DNA from: Pedobacter sandarakinus
GTDB taxonomy: Bacteria; Bacteroidota; Bacteroidia; Sphingobacteriales; Sphingobacteriaceae
Assembly: GCF_026240095.1 (NCBI RefSeq)
Contig: NZ_JAPIVG010000001.1
Coordinates: forward strand, 620,001-684,000
Length of the DNA: 64,000 nucleotides
Direction of reading: 5' to 3'
Positions 26,634-36,390 of this stretch are shown here, in pieces. The stretch's first letter is position 1; each line of letters opens with the position of its first letter. Both the position numbers and the translations under genes were made by a program. The notes beneath the pieces are model-generated. The model ran no database searches and was not told the origin of the DNA. It saw only the letters and a program-made list of their open reading frames with translations.

Positions 26634-26641
26634 TATCTTTG
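26634..26641 (+). promoter_or_regulatory. Candidate -7 element for the first glycosyltransferase
   Basis: TATCTTTG matches TAnnTTTG and lies 50 nt before the ATG at 26692. A clear -33 element is missing. Confidence 0.4.
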
Positions 26642-26691
26642 TACAAATAAACAAAATTATAAGCCACAAAGCGTAAAAACATCAAATCTGC

Positions 26692-27567
26692 ATGAAAGTT
26701 ACCGGGTTTACTTTTTTAAGAAATGCAATTGCAAATGATTATCCTGCGAGAGAGGCAATTCTTTCTGTTTTGCCCTTGTGTGATGATTTTGTTGTTGCGC
26801 TTGGCAACTCTACAGATGGAACGTCTGAAATGGTAAAAAGTATCGATCCGAAGATCAGAACCATCGATACCATTTGGGATGAGCACATTCGCGAAGGTGG
26901 AAAAGTTTTTGCCGACGAAACCAACAAGGCATTAGCTAAGATAGGCACTGATACCGATTGGATGATTTACATTCAGGGAGACGAAGCAATACATGAAGAA
27001 TATCTACCACTGATTAAACGGGAGATGGAGCATGAACTTCAAAATGGTAGCGTTGAGGCACTTCTTCTAAAATACAAACATTTCTATGCTTCGTATGATT
27101 ACCTTGCCGAATCAAGGCGTTGGTACCGCAGGGAAGTTCGGATTATCAAAAATCTTCCAGGCGTTTCTTCCTATCGCGATGCACAAGGATTTAGAATTAA
27201 CGGTAGAAAATTAAGGGTAAAATTAATTGATGCCTTTATTTATCATTATGGCTGGGTAAAACCACCTAAAGGGCTGCAAGGAAAGGTTCGGAATTTCAAC
27301 CAATTTTACCAAACCGAGGCGTGGATTGAGGAGAATTACCCGGTGCAGGATACTTACGATATGCACAATGCCGATCGTTTAATCCATTTCGCAGGCACAC
27401 ATCCAAAGGTGATGATGGAGCGCATTGCAGCCGCCAATTGGAAGTTCGAAAAGGACCTCACTAAAGAAACCCCGAAAATGAATTTTCGAAGAAAGCTATT
27501 GCAAAAAATTGAGGATTTAACCGGGATTAGGCTGTTTGAATACCGTAATTATAAAATTGTGAAATAA
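26692..27567 (+). CDS. Glycosyltransferase family 2-like protein
   Basis: A 291-residue cytoplasmic glycosyltransferase with a GT-A fold. The start (VTGFTFLRNAI) and the donor-binding segment with WMIYIQGDEAIHEE, where the usual DxD is replaced by GDE, are typical of a GT2 subgroup found in Bacteroidota polysaccharide loci. It opens the cluster of surface-polysaccharide genes running to 36198. Donor and acceptor sugars cannot be read from the sequence. Confidence 0.82.
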   Translation: MKVTGFTFLRNAIANDYPAREAILSVLPLCDDFVVALGNSTDGTSEMVKSIDPKIRTIDTIWDEHIREGGKVFADETNKALAKIGTDTDWMIYIQGDEAIHEEYLPLIKREMEHELQNGSVEALLLKYKHFYASYDYLAESRRWYRREVRIIKNLPGVSSYRDAQGFRINGRKLRVKLIDAFIYHYGWVKPPKGLQGKVRNFNQFYQTEAWIEENYPVQDTYDMHNADRLIHFAGTHPKVMMERIAAANWKFEKDLTKETPKMNFRRKLLQKIEDLTGIRLFEYRNYKIVK

Positions 27568-27579
27568 TCATTGCGGCAT

Positions 27580-27607
27580 TTTGTTGCCTTTAAATATATT
27601 ACCTTTG
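27580..27607 (+). promoter_or_regulatory. Candidate promoter for the GT4 glycosyltransferase
   Basis: TTTG at 27580-27583 and TACCTTTG at 27600-27607, separated by 16 nt, shorter than the usual 19. The ATG at 27642 is 34 nt downstream. Confidence 0.4.
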
Positions 27608-27641
27608 CCTCAGCATAACTCAAAATAAAGGAATTTTCAGC

Positions 27642-28697
27642 ATGTCGAAACCATCTGTTTTAGTAACTTTTGATTCTATGAAAGATGCCAATTGCGGGTA
27701 TTTTTCGTTTGGAAAAGGACTTGGTGATGCCATTATAAAGCAGAATAATGGTAGGTTTAGCATTAAATTCTATTTATTCAAAAAAACGGCATACCTTTTT
27801 AATGGGCTTGTAGATATACTTTATCTCTCCAAACTAGATCGACTCTTTTTTAGGCATAAGAATAACTTTGATGTGGTTCACCTTTCAGACCAGACCTGCA
27901 GGTTGAGGCCAAGCAAGGTGAATGCTAAAAAAATAATGACCATTCATGATATGAATAAGGTGCATTTAAAATTTAGTCGGCCACACCGAATACAAGTTTA
28001 CCTTAAGAAGCTCGGTAAATTAATTTCGCAGTGCGATGAAATTGTTTGCATTTCTAAATTTGTTGCGAATGATGTTAAACATTATTTTCCGGAAGCTGCC
28101 ACAAAAATCAATGTAATTTACAACGGTGCAGATAAATTATTGGCTAAAGAAAACCATCAACCGGCCTTCATTCCAAATAAGCAATTTATTTTCACCATTG
28201 GTTTACTTTCTGTACAAAAAGGTTTCCATTTGCTGCCAGCGTTATTGAAGGATAATGATTACGAACTGGTGATCTCTGGTAGGGAAACAACACACAAACA
28301 GAAGATTTTAGCCGAAGCAGAAAAATACAATTGTTTAGATCGAGTACATATTACTGGCCAAATTAGCGATGATGATAAAGCTTGGTATTATCAGCATTGT
28401 AGCGCATTCGTATTCCCTTCGGTGGCAGAAGGCTTCGGTTTACCCATCATTGAAGCGATGCATTTTGGCAAACCAGTTTTCTTATCAAAATTTACTTCCT
28501 TACCCGAGGTTGGTGGAGACGCTGCTTATTACTTCGATAATTTCGAACCTGAGCATATGCAAGAAGTATTTACCAAGGGGATGGAGGATTTTGTAGCCAG
28601 AAACAGGAGTGTTGAGATGATTAACCAAGCCGAAAGATTCTCTTGGGATATTTCGGCACGACAATACCTAAGCTTGTATGAAAAATGTCTGGTATAG
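27642..28697 (+). CDS. Glycosyltransferase family 4 protein
   Basis: A 351-residue retaining glycosyltransferase with a GT-B fold. The C-terminal domain has the phosphate-contacting start GLLSVQKGFHLL and the EX7E motif in EGFGLPIIEAMHFGKPV. The N-terminal acceptor domain includes FDVVHLSDQ. It likely adds a hexose to a lipid-linked surface glycan. It stands in line with the other cluster genes but has its own promoter-like box upstream. The sugar is not predictable. Confidence 0.88.
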   Translation: MSKPSVLVTFDSMKDANCGYFSFGKGLGDAIIKQNNGRFSIKFYLFKKTAYLFNGLVDILYLSKLDRLFFRHKNNFDVVHLSDQTCRLRPSKVNAKKIMTIHDMNKVHLKFSRPHRIQVYLKKLGKLISQCDEIVCISKFVANDVKHYFPEAATKINVIYNGADKLLAKENHQPAFIPNKQFIFTIGLLSVQKGFHLLPALLKDNDYELVISGRETTHKQKILAEAEKYNCLDRVHITGQISDDDKAWYYQHCSAFVFPSVAEGFGLPIIEAMHFGKPVFLSKFTSLPEVGGDAAYYFDNFEPEHMQEVFTKGMEDFVARNRSVEMINQAERFSWDISARQYLSLYEKCLV

Positions 28698-28739
28698 AGA
28701 TGCCTGTTGCATAATTAAAAATAATCTAAAATAAATCGA

Positions 28740-29540
28740 TTGAAAAAGGTTGCCATTGTTATACCATTTTATAAACAAAATCTCTCAGCATACGAAAAGA
28801 TTTCTTTACAACAATGTCAAAAAACTTTATCTAGGCACGATATTGTTGCGATAAAGCCAGACCAACTTTTACTTCCATCACTTTCGAATTTAATTGAATT
28901 CGACAACGTTATCAATTTTAGCAACCATTATTTCCAAGATATTGCGGGCTATAATCGTTTAATGCTATCGGCCGAATTTTACAAAGCATTTTTAAATTAC
29001 GAGTATATTTTAGTGTACCAGATGGATTGTTTTGTTTTTTACGATGGCTTATCTGATTGGTGCAACCAAAATTGGGATTACATTGGAGCTCCATGGATAA
29101 AAAAAACATATCACAAAGATCCAATATCGCTCTTATTCTCTAAGTTAAAACGGCGAATTGTTTCGCAATTCAACTTTGGGGATAACAGTTCACCCAATCA
29201 AAGACAGTTAGATAATCAAGTTGGTAATGGTGGTTTCTCTTTGAGACGGGTAGCTAAGTTTCATGATTTGTGCTTGTTGCTAAAACCTATAGTTGATGAT
29301 TATTTATCTGCCAATGATCATTTACATAATGAAGATGTGTTTTGGAGCATAGAGGTGAACCGAGAACAGCGTATACTCCATATTCCAAGTTGCACAACTG
29401 CTTTAAAATTTGCCGTTGAAGTGCCGCCCATTAGAATAAAAAATTTAACTCCTAAAGATTTCCCCTTTGGTTGCCATGATTGGGATAAATATGCAGACTA
29501 CTGGCGCCCTGTATTTAAGACTTTGGGTTACAACATATAA
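28740..29540 (+). CDS. DUF5672 family protein (glycosyltransferase-like)
   Basis: A 266-residue protein of the DUF5672 family, which is found within polysaccharide gene clusters and looks like a GT-A transferase. Family features seen are the start VAIVIPFYK, YQMDCFVF, WDYIGAPWI and VGNGGFSLRR, which holds the conserved Gly-Gly-Phe-Ser-Leu-Arg motif. The start is a TTG at 28740, needed to include the first beta strand. Biochemical activity of the family is not settled, so the transferase role is inference. Confidence 0.8.
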   Translation: MKKVAIVIPFYKQNLSAYEKISLQQCQKTLSRHDIVAIKPDQLLLPSLSNLIEFDNVINFSNHYFQDIAGYNRLMLSAEFYKAFLNYEYILVYQMDCFVFYDGLSDWCNQNWDYIGAPWIKKTYHKDPISLLFSKLKRRIVSQFNFGDNSSPNQRQLDNQVGNGGFSLRRVAKFHDLCLLLKPIVDDYLSANDHLHNEDVFWSIEVNREQRILHIPSCTTALKFAVEVPPIRIKNLTPKDFPFGCHDWDKYADYWRPVFKTLGYNI

Positions 29541-29632
29541 CACTAAAAACCTCTTAGCTTGGCACATTTCAACCAAATTGTAATTTTCAAACAGAGGGGT
29601 TTCTATTACCAAATAGGTTTGCATATAAACCG

Positions 29633-29640
29633 TACCTTTG
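29633..29640 (+). promoter_or_regulatory. Candidate -7 element for the ABC exporter
   Basis: TACCTTTG fits TAnnTTTG and lies 68 nt before the ATG at 29709; a TTTG is present at 29618 but with only 11 nt between, so the -33 is uncertain. Confidence 0.4.
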
Positions 29641-29708
29641 CTTAGTTTTATTTAAAATTTTCGAACATGTTTAATCAACCTTGTTCCACAAAATAGCTTA
29701 ATCTTATA

Positions 29709-31526
29709 ATGAAAATATATTTTCGTTTACTATCCTTTGCCAAACCGATTGAAAAATTTGCAATACCCTATGTTATTGCTACGCTTTTCGCCATTACGTT
29801 TAACACTTTCCTATTTACACTTCTTGGGCCATTGCTAGAGACACTCTTTGTTAGTGATGCACCCACTACATTGAGCAAGGCAAGTTCTTCACTAGATTTT
29901 ATGGCCAAATTTAGCCAACAGATTAACTTCTGGATCGATCAATACGGCAAAACGGAAACCTTGAAATTGGTTTGTGTGGTTATTGTAGTAACTGTTGTTT
30001 TAGCCAACTTGTTCCGTTATTTATCCCAGCGGTATATGGAAGATTTGCGTGTGCATACTTTGCTTAATTTAAGACGAACTGTTTTTAATAATGTAATGAA
30101 TTTGCACATCGGATATTTTAATAATGAGCGGAAAGGAGATATTATTTCTAAAGTTGCATCAGATGTACAGGTAGTACAATTTACAGTAACAAATACACTT
30201 CAAGTTGTTTTTAAAGAACCTGTTCAGTTGTTATTTTATATTGGCGTGCTTATTTCAATTTCATTAAAACTAACCTTATTTTCGTTACTCGTAATTCCAG
30301 TTTCAGGTTTTATCATAAGTAAAATTGTTAAACGCCTAAAGCAACAAGCAAAAGAATCACATGAATCTTTCGCTAAAATGATTGGTTTTCTTGATGAGTC
30401 TTTAAGCGGAATTAAAATTGTTAAGGCATTCAATTCTACCCAAAGAGTTAAACAAAAATTTGATGATGAAAATAAATTTTATTCGTTTCTAAATAGAAAA
30501 ATGGTGAGAAGGCAACAACTTGCTTCACCTGTTTCGCAAACTTTGGGTGTTCTGGTGGTGGTTTTTATCGTGCTATATGGTGGCACCATGATTTTAACCG
30601 GACAGGGAGATCTAACACCTTCAAAATTTCTCGTTTACATAGCTACCTTCTCTCAAGTTATGCAACCCGTAAAAGCATTAACAGACTCGTTTAGTGGCAT
30701 CCATTCTGGCATTGCTGCCGGCGAGCGTGTTTTAGATCTTATTGATACCAAACCAGAGCTGGTAGATAGACCGGATGCCAAAGCGGTTCCTGATTTTAAA
30801 AGCGAACTTACCTTAGAAAACATTTCGTTTTATTATGGTGATAAACAGATCCTGAATAACATCAACATCGATATTGAGAAAGGTAAAACTGTAGCACTAG
30901 TTGGACCATCTGGCGGTGGAAAAAGTACCCTGATGGATTTAATCCCTCGTTTTCATGATCCAAAATCAGGCTCCATAAAAATTGATGGTTTAGATTACAG
31001 AGACGTGAAAATTGAGGATCTTCGTTCACAAATGGGAACGGTAAATCAAGAATCTTTTTTATTTAACGATACTATTTTTAATAATATTGCTTTCGCAAAG
31101 CCAGATGCAACTGAAGAGGAAGTTGTAGCGGCAGCTAAAATTGCCAATGCTCACGAATTCATTTTAAATACCGAAAACGGCTATCAATCTTCTGTGGGCG
31201 ATAGGGGCAATAAATTATCTGGCGGACAAAGACAGCGGGTTTGTATTGCACGAGCGGTCCTGGCAAACCCACCAATTATGTTGTTAGATGAGGCTACCTC
31301 GGCTTTAGATACAGAATCTGAGAAGCTAGTGCAGGAAGCTTTAAACAACCTGATGAAAAACCGAACATCAATTGTTATTGCACACCGTTTGAGTACGATA
31401 CAGCATGCTGATAAAATTGTGGTGATTGATAAAGGTGAAGTGGTTGAAAGTGGTAGCCATTCGGAATTAATGGCATCCAATGGCTTATATAGGAGGTTAA
31501 TTGATATGCAGGCTTTTAACGATTAA
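29709..31526 (+). CDS. ABC transporter, fused permease and ATPase (MsbA-like)
   Basis: A 605-residue half-transporter. Six membrane segments fill about residues 15-330, including the long helical arms (DLRVHTLLNLRRTVFNNV). The ATPase domain has Walker A GPSGGGKST (about 398-406), signature LSGGQRQR, Walker B IMLLDEATSALD and the H-loop IAHRLST. It functions as a homodimer and resembles MsbA, the lipid A-core flippase, or a lipid-linked glycan flippase. Its place among glycosyltransferases favours export of a glycolipid. The next gene starts 2 nt after its stop. Confidence 0.9.
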   Translation: MKIYFRLLSFAKPIEKFAIPYVIATLFAITFNTFLFTLLGPLLETLFVSDAPTTLSKASSSLDFMAKFSQQINFWIDQYGKTETLKLVCVVIVVTVVLANLFRYLSQRYMEDLRVHTLLNLRRTVFNNVMNLHIGYFNNERKGDIISKVASDVQVVQFTVTNTLQVVFKEPVQLLFYIGVLISISLKLTLFSLLVIPVSGFIISKIVKRLKQQAKESHESFAKMIGFLDESLSGIKIVKAFNSTQRVKQKFDDENKFYSFLNRKMVRRQQLASPVSQTLGVLVVVFIVLYGGTMILTGQGDLTPSKFLVYIATFSQVMQPVKALTDSFSGIHSGIAAGERVLDLIDTKPELVDRPDAKAVPDFKSELTLENISFYYGDKQILNNINIDIEKGKTVALVGPSGGGKSTLMDLIPRFHDPKSGSIKIDGLDYRDVKIEDLRSQMGTVNQESFLFNDTIFNNIAFAKPDATEEEVVAAAKIANAHEFILNTENGYQSSVGDRGNKLSGGQRQRVCIARAVLANPPIMLLDEATSALDTESEKLVQEALNNLMKNRTSIVIAHRLSTIQHADKIVVIDKGEVVESGSHSELMASNGLYRRLIDMQAFND

Positions 31527-31528
31527 GT

Positions 31529-32458
31529 ATGGATAAGCCGTTAGTTTCAATAGCCTTATGTACCTATAACGGAGAAAAATACCTGGTTGAACAGTTAGAT
31601 TCTATCATTAACCAAACTTACCCCAACTTGGAGATTATTGTTGTGGACGACCATTCATCTGATCTTACACCATCAATACTAAGATCTTATGAAAACCAAC
31701 TTGCCAACTTCAAAGTTTATGAAAACGAAAAGAATTTGGGTTATATCAAAAATTTCGAGCGGGCTGTGTCACTTTGTACCGGAGATTTCATCGCACTGTG
31801 CGATCAGGATGATGTTTGGGACTTGAATAAAATAAATATCTTAGTTACAGTTATCGGATACAACGATCTAATTTACCACGACTCAGCATTTATTTCGAGT
31901 GATGGCACTCCACTTCATAAAAACCTATCTGATATTATTAATATGTATGAAGGTGATAGTGTTAGGCCATTCCTTCTATCAAATAGTGTCTCAGGCCATG
32001 CTTGCCTTTTTAAAAAAGATTTGGTTAATTACATAGTGCCTTTTCCATCAGAAATCTTCCATGATCGTTGGATCAGTTTTGTAGCTACCAATCATGGTTC
32101 CATCAAATACTTAAATCAGCCATTGGCAAAATATCGCCAACATGAAAAATCTGACACCAACATTTTAAAACTGAAAAGAGAAAAACCAGAAACCATTCTT
32201 TATGGCCGAGTTAAAATTCAGAAAACTTTAAATGAATTACAGATTTTCGCCAGTTACCAATACAATAAAGATCAAAAGTTTATCGAAATATTATTGAAGC
32301 ACTACCGTAGCAGATTAAATTCTTATTTATGCTTTGGTCTGATCTTTTTCATGTACGCTCACTACAAATCGTTATTATTTATCTCCAAAAAAAGCACTAT
32401 AAGCAAGTTGAATTTCATCTTTAAACATATTTGGGGATCTAAATTTAAAGCGGATTAA
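31529..32458 (+). CDS. Glycosyltransferase family 2 protein
   Basis: A 309-residue GT2 enzyme. The domain begins with SIALCTYNGEKYLVEQLDSI and has the aspartates VVDDHSSD and the DQDDVW metal-binding motif, as in rhamnosyltransferase-like GT2 proteins. A hydrophobic stretch near the C-terminus (about 270-285, CFGLIFFMYAHY) may attach it to the membrane. It follows the ABC exporter gene after 2 nt, so the two are co-transcribed. The sugar is unknown. Confidence 0.9.
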   Translation: MDKPLVSIALCTYNGEKYLVEQLDSIINQTYPNLEIIVVDDHSSDLTPSILRSYENQLANFKVYENEKNLGYIKNFERAVSLCTGDFIALCDQDDVWDLNKINILVTVIGYNDLIYHDSAFISSDGTPLHKNLSDIINMYEGDSVRPFLLSNSVSGHACLFKKDLVNYIVPFPSEIFHDRWISFVATNHGSIKYLNQPLAKYRQHEKSDTNILKLKREKPETILYGRVKIQKTLNELQIFASYQYNKDQKFIEILLKHYRSRLNSYLCFGLIFFMYAHYKSLLFISKKSTISKLNFIFKHIWGSKFKAD

Positions 32459-32482
32459 GAAATTTTCTAGCAATGCATTTAT

Positions 32483-33391
32483 ATGGATACACCACTCATA
32501 TCAATAATAATTCCATCTTATAATTATGGTCATTTCATTGCTGAAACTTTAAATTCAATTGTTTCTCAAACCTATTCAAATTGGGAAGTAATTATCGTTG
32601 ATGATGGCTCTGTGGACAATAGTCAAGAAATTGTACAAAACTTTTGTACAGCAGATAAAAGATTTATATGGATTTTAAAGAAAAATGGTGGAGTTTCTAC
32701 CGCCCGCAATGTTGGCATAAAAGCAGCATCTGGCAAATTCATTCAATTTCTTGATGCAGATGATCTAATCAGTCCTGATAAACTTCAAATACAAGTTGAT
32801 TACCTTATAAAGCATGAAAAAATAGATATTATCTTTAGTGATGGTTTATTTTTTGATGAGTTAGGATATATGAAGCCGGCTCCAGCTCCATATCTAAATT
32901 CGAGCGCATTTAACAATATATGCGAACTTTCTCATCAGAATCTATTAATAAGTGCTCCAATTTTCAGAAAAAGAATTTTACTAACAGATACCCCTTTCCC
33001 CCAAAACATACGATATAATGAAGACTGGGAATTCTGGCTTGAGCTTGCTCTAAAGAATAATGTTTTTCACTACCTTAAAGATGAGCGTTGCTTTACTTCT
33101 ATACGTGTTCATTCAATGAATTCCAGTATAAACCGGAATACGATGTTAGTTGCTGAGCTAGAAATGAAAAAAAGGTTATTGACAAATATTAAATTACAGC
33201 AACTGTTTTCGATATTAGAAATAAAAAAAATTGAAAGGTTATTAAGGAAGAGGATTTCAAATATTTACAAAGAATTAATGTTTGGAGGCTCACTACTAAA
33301 TCTCTCATGGATAAAAAAGAACTATAGTACATTTGGAATTTTAAATTTTTTGAAATATTATCTAAAGGCTATAAATAACAAAAGAAAGTAA
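32483..33391 (+). CDS. Glycosyltransferase family 2 protein
   Basis: A 302-residue GT2 enzyme. It opens with SIIIPSYNYGHFIAETLNSI, has IVDDGSVDNS and the DxD-type motif QFLDADD, all standard for the GT-A fold. The DNA is visibly richer in A and T than the core genes nearby, as is common for polysaccharide loci acquired or exchanged between strains. It is 24 nt downstream of the previous transferase gene. Sugar and linkage are unknown. Confidence 0.9.
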   Translation: MDTPLISIIIPSYNYGHFIAETLNSIVSQTYSNWEVIIVDDGSVDNSQEIVQNFCTADKRFIWILKKNGGVSTARNVGIKAASGKFIQFLDADDLISPDKLQIQVDYLIKHEKIDIIFSDGLFFDELGYMKPAPAPYLNSSAFNNICELSHQNLLISAPIFRKRILLTDTPFPQNIRYNEDWEFWLELALKNNVFHYLKDERCFTSIRVHSMNSSINRNTMLVAELEMKKRLLTNIKLQQLFSILEIKKIERLLRKRISNIYKELMFGGSLLNLSWIKKNYSTFGILNFLKYYLKAINNKRK

Positions 33392-33395
33392 ACTA

Positions 33396-34163
33396 ATGGA
33401 GAGTCCGATCAAGGTGGATGTAATAATCTTAAGTTTTGCAAAAACGGAGGTGCTTAAAGATATGACAGCACAAACTGTTAAATCATTGATAGATTCTGAA
33501 GATCACAAGAAAATTAAGTTCAATATCATCGTGATCGAATCTAATCACAGCATAAAACCTTTTGAATATTTTGGCACTGAAACTATCTATTCTAACCAAA
33601 AATTCGGCTATCATAGGTATATGAATATCGGAATTAATCGATCAAACAACTCATATATATGTATTTGCAACAATGATTTGCTATTTCACAAGAATTGGTG
33701 TTCAGAAATTTTAAAAGTACTTTTCGCAGATGAAACAATTGATAGTGCTAGTCCATTCTGTTCAATTCACCACCCTAAAATTGGTCTTTTGCCATATACG
33801 GGCATTTACAGCGGCTATACGGTTAGGAAAGAGATCACTGGATGGTGTTTATTCTTCAAAAGAAATATCCTAAAAAAAACAGGCAAACTAGATGAAAAGT
33901 TTACATTTTGGTATGCGGACAATGATTATGCAAATACTTTGCAAAAACACAAAATTAGGCATTGTTTGGTTTCCTCATCAATTGTCGATCATTTAGAAAG
34001 TAAAACACTGGAAACTTTTAACCACGAACAACAATTGAAAATGACGACAAGAGAACGGTTTTATTACGAATATAAGTGGGAAGGCAGAAATTTTTTTTCT
34101 TATTTGAATCGATTACTTAAATCCAAAAAAGAAATCAATCGCCAGTTAAAAGGAAAAAATTAG
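33396..34163 (+). CDS. Glycosyltransferase family 2-like protein
   Basis: A 255-residue protein with a GT-A-like fold: VDVIILSFAKTEVL at the start, the acidic site CICNNDLLFHKNW in place of DxD, and a later WYADNDYANTL motif with EITGWCLFFKR. It begins 4 nt after the preceding gene. Its stop codon overlaps by 3 nt the stop of the convergent gene at 34160-35050. The activity is likely transfer of a sugar to a surface glycan, by family and context. Confidence 0.82.
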   Translation: MESPIKVDVIILSFAKTEVLKDMTAQTVKSLIDSEDHKKIKFNIIVIESNHSIKPFEYFGTETIYSNQKFGYHRYMNIGINRSNNSYICICNNDLLFHKNWCSEILKVLFADETIDSASPFCSIHHPKIGLLPYTGIYSGYTVRKEITGWCLFFKRNILKKTGKLDEKFTFWYADNDYANTLQKHKIRHCLVSSSIVDHLESKTLETFNHEQQLKMTTRERFYYEYKWEGRNFFSYLNRLLKSKKEINRQLKGKN

Positions 34164-35050
34164 TTTCTTTTACTTACTATCTTAAAACATGCGAAGTACA
34201 ACTTAAATAATAAAGTAAGATTCATTACTCGCGATTTTCTGCTATTAAATATTGCTAAAAACATTTCTTTCGGTAAAAAATTCTCTTCGTGCATTCTCTT
34301 CAGCAAGCTCTTAAAAGCCTGTTTTTCCTCTATTAGCATTTTTTCCTTCTGCAATCCTACTAGGTTCACAGGAAGTTTATGGCTCCATTTCTTATGCACC
34401 TTAAGAATTTCATCTAACCAAAATTTATTAAAATTTCCTTCAGAAAAATGTTCAATCAAAATTTCGAATGTAACACCAACACTGAACTTTTCTCCTACTC
34501 CCAGGCAAAAATCAATATCATAACCATGAAAAGAAGTTAATTTTTTTTCATCAAATTGATAAAAATCAAACGCAGCTTTAGTACAACAAAACCATACCCC
34601 ATCTATACACGCAACACTTTGAAATTTTGCATTTTGAGGATTTGAGCATTCTATCGATTTTTCTTTATCGGAATATTTATAATTTTGAATGACGTTATAA
34701 TTTAATGAGGCTTGATCTTCTATCCCATAACAATGCCAACTCGATGGCGTCAATGCTTTATACTTGCTTCCTGCAATGCCTAATACTCCTAGATTTATTT
34801 CTTCTTTAAAAGTCTTAATTACGGATTCGCCCCAATGATCTGTGTGGTAAAATATATCTTCATGCATGAAGCATAGAACATCGTATTTTGCTTGCAAAGC
34901 CCCTTCGTTATAAACCTGGCATATTCCCCTCGGATTGACACTATTATCAATCGCTACTATTTCATGTTCTATACCAATTGTTGATCTGATATTATCTTTT
35001 ACGAGCTCCAGTTGCTTTGGATCCACTGAACAAATTATTACACTGATCAT
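34160..35050 (-). CDS. Glycosyltransferase, StrF-like domain (Glyco_tranf_2_5)
   Basis: A 296-residue protein of the GT2-related StrF-like family. Seen are the start MISVIICSVDPKQL, the CQVYNEGALQAKYDVLCFMHEDIFY segment with its HED metal site, and the CIDGVWFCC and HGYDIDFCLG motifs. It is the only gene of the glycan cluster on the minus strand; its stop overlaps that of its neighbour in TTAG. It could be a recent insertion or inversion. It is AT-rich like the rest of this part. Confidence 0.82.
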   Translation of the reverse strand: MISVIICSVDPKQLELVKDNIRSTIGIEHEIVAIDNSVNPRGICQVYNEGALQAKYDVLCFMHEDIFYHTDHWGESVIKTFKEEINLGVLGIAGSKYKALTPSSWHCYGIEDQASLNYNVIQNYKYSDKEKSIECSNPQNAKFQSVACIDGVWFCCTKAAFDFYQFDEKKLTSFHGYDIDFCLGVGEKFSVGVTFEILIEHFSEGNFNKFWLDEILKVHKKWSHKLPVNLVGLQKEKMLIEEKQAFKSLLKRMHEENFLPKEMFLAIFNSRKSRVMNLTLLFKLYFACFKIVSKRN

Positions 35051-35100
35051 AAATTAACATTGATTAACAAAAATGAAACAAGAAAAATATACAAATTAAT

Positions 35101-36198
35101 ATGCCGAATTTCGTAAAATTGCAGCAAATGACAACGAAAAATATTGCCAAGAATTACGACTTCATTGATACTATGAGGTTTATTGCTATGATAGGGATTG
35201 TAATGGAACATAGCTCACCCTTCTTAGGCCTTAAACTAACTACTCTTCATGATCAGATTATACAAACGGTAGCACTACAATTTATCAAGTTTGGTACCAT
35301 TGTATTTTTCATTTTGGCTGGTTTTCTAATTGGCGATAAATTTAACGAATATACAACCAAGCAATATCTAGGGAGAAGGTTACATACTACCTTTAGGCCA
35401 TGGCTTTTTTGGGTAACGGTTTTTATCATACTATTTTATATTGATGAAAGTGTCAAGTTCTTTAAAGGTTCAGATTCATTAGGCTATTCAGACCCATTAA
35501 GCTACCTTTTTGATAGGTTTCACTTCATTGTGGTGCAAACCAGTTTCTGGTTTATCATTAACTTTATGTTGTGTATAACCATCTTGTTAGTTTTTAGAAG
35601 ATATATGTACAGCATTGTCTTCGGACTCATTTTGGGCTTGTTATCATTGTTTTATTCAGTGAATCTTTACTTCGATTGGATTCCCACAGGCCATACAACA
35701 GCTTTATTGGGCTTTGTATTCTATCTATGGCTAGGAGTCATCTTACACAAATATTTTAAAGAATTCATCAGTTGGATTAACAATCGCTCTTTTGTTTCGA
35801 TTTCTATTGCGCTTTTAATAACCTTTATCATTTCTTGCTACGAAACCATCAATCTAATTCACTTGGGTTCTGCCGATTCTGGAAACACATTGAGGTTTTC
35901 AAACATTATCTTTTCTTTGGTATCTTTCCTTTTTCTTTACAAGTACTGTAATTTCGCGGTGATAGAGAAGCTAAAACCTAGGTCGATGACATTTGGTATT
36001 CACCTGCTTCATCATATTCTAATTATTATTTTCTTGCCGATGATTTTGAGGCCGTTGAGGATTGTTTATATTGAACAAACGGCTTGGCAGCTTTTCTTCT
36101 TACAATTTGCTATTTTTATCTTAATATATGCAGCTACTTATGCCATTGTTTATTACATAGGCAAATCTCCAAAATGGAAGTGGACAGTTGGGCAATAG
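35101..36198 (+). CDS. Acyltransferase family 3 (O-acetyltransferase) membrane protein
   Basis: A 365-residue polytopic membrane protein with about ten hydrophobic helices. The acyltransferase-3 pattern is seen near the start: YDFIDTMRFIAMIGIVMEH, where the arginine and histidine are the family's conserved residues, then FGTIVFFILAGFLIG. Such proteins O-acetylate or O-acylate surface polysaccharides. An ATG at 35128 is an alternative start. It is divergent from the StrF-like gene (51 nt) and closes the cluster. Confidence 0.85.
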   Translation: MPNFVKLQQMTTKNIAKNYDFIDTMRFIAMIGIVMEHSSPFLGLKLTTLHDQIIQTVALQFIKFGTIVFFILAGFLIGDKFNEYTTKQYLGRRLHTTFRPWLFWVTVFIILFYIDESVKFFKGSDSLGYSDPLSYLFDRFHFIVVQTSFWFIINFMLCITILLVFRRYMYSIVFGLILGLLSLFYSVNLYFDWIPTGHTTALLGFVFYLWLGVILHKYFKEFISWINNRSFVSISIALLITFIISCYETINLIHLGSADSGNTLRFSNIIFSLVSFLFLYKYCNFAVIEKLKPRSMTFGIHLLHHILIIIFLPMILRPLRIVYIEQTAWQLFFLQFAIFILIYAATYAIVYYIGKSPKWKWTVGQ

Positions 36199-36336
36199 AA
36201 TAAGCAAGTGCTTTTCTTAATAACTTATATGCCTCAAATGGGCTTATATCTAATTATGTCATAGGATAGCACAGGTAGGTTTTTAGCTGGTTACTTATTG
36301 ATGATTTAGCATTTCAAAAGCCTATTAACATCCAAC

Positions 36337-36364
36337 AAAAAAAGTGACCCTTTTGAGGTCACTT
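36337..36364 (-). terminator. Terminator of the rimP-nusA-infB operon
   Basis: An 8-bp stem (36342-36349 with 36357-36364) that runs on the minus strand into a T tract of seven. It lies 27 nt after the infB stop. Confidence 0.8.
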
Positions 36365-36390
36365 CAATTTGTTTATTAAAAAGGAATCCT

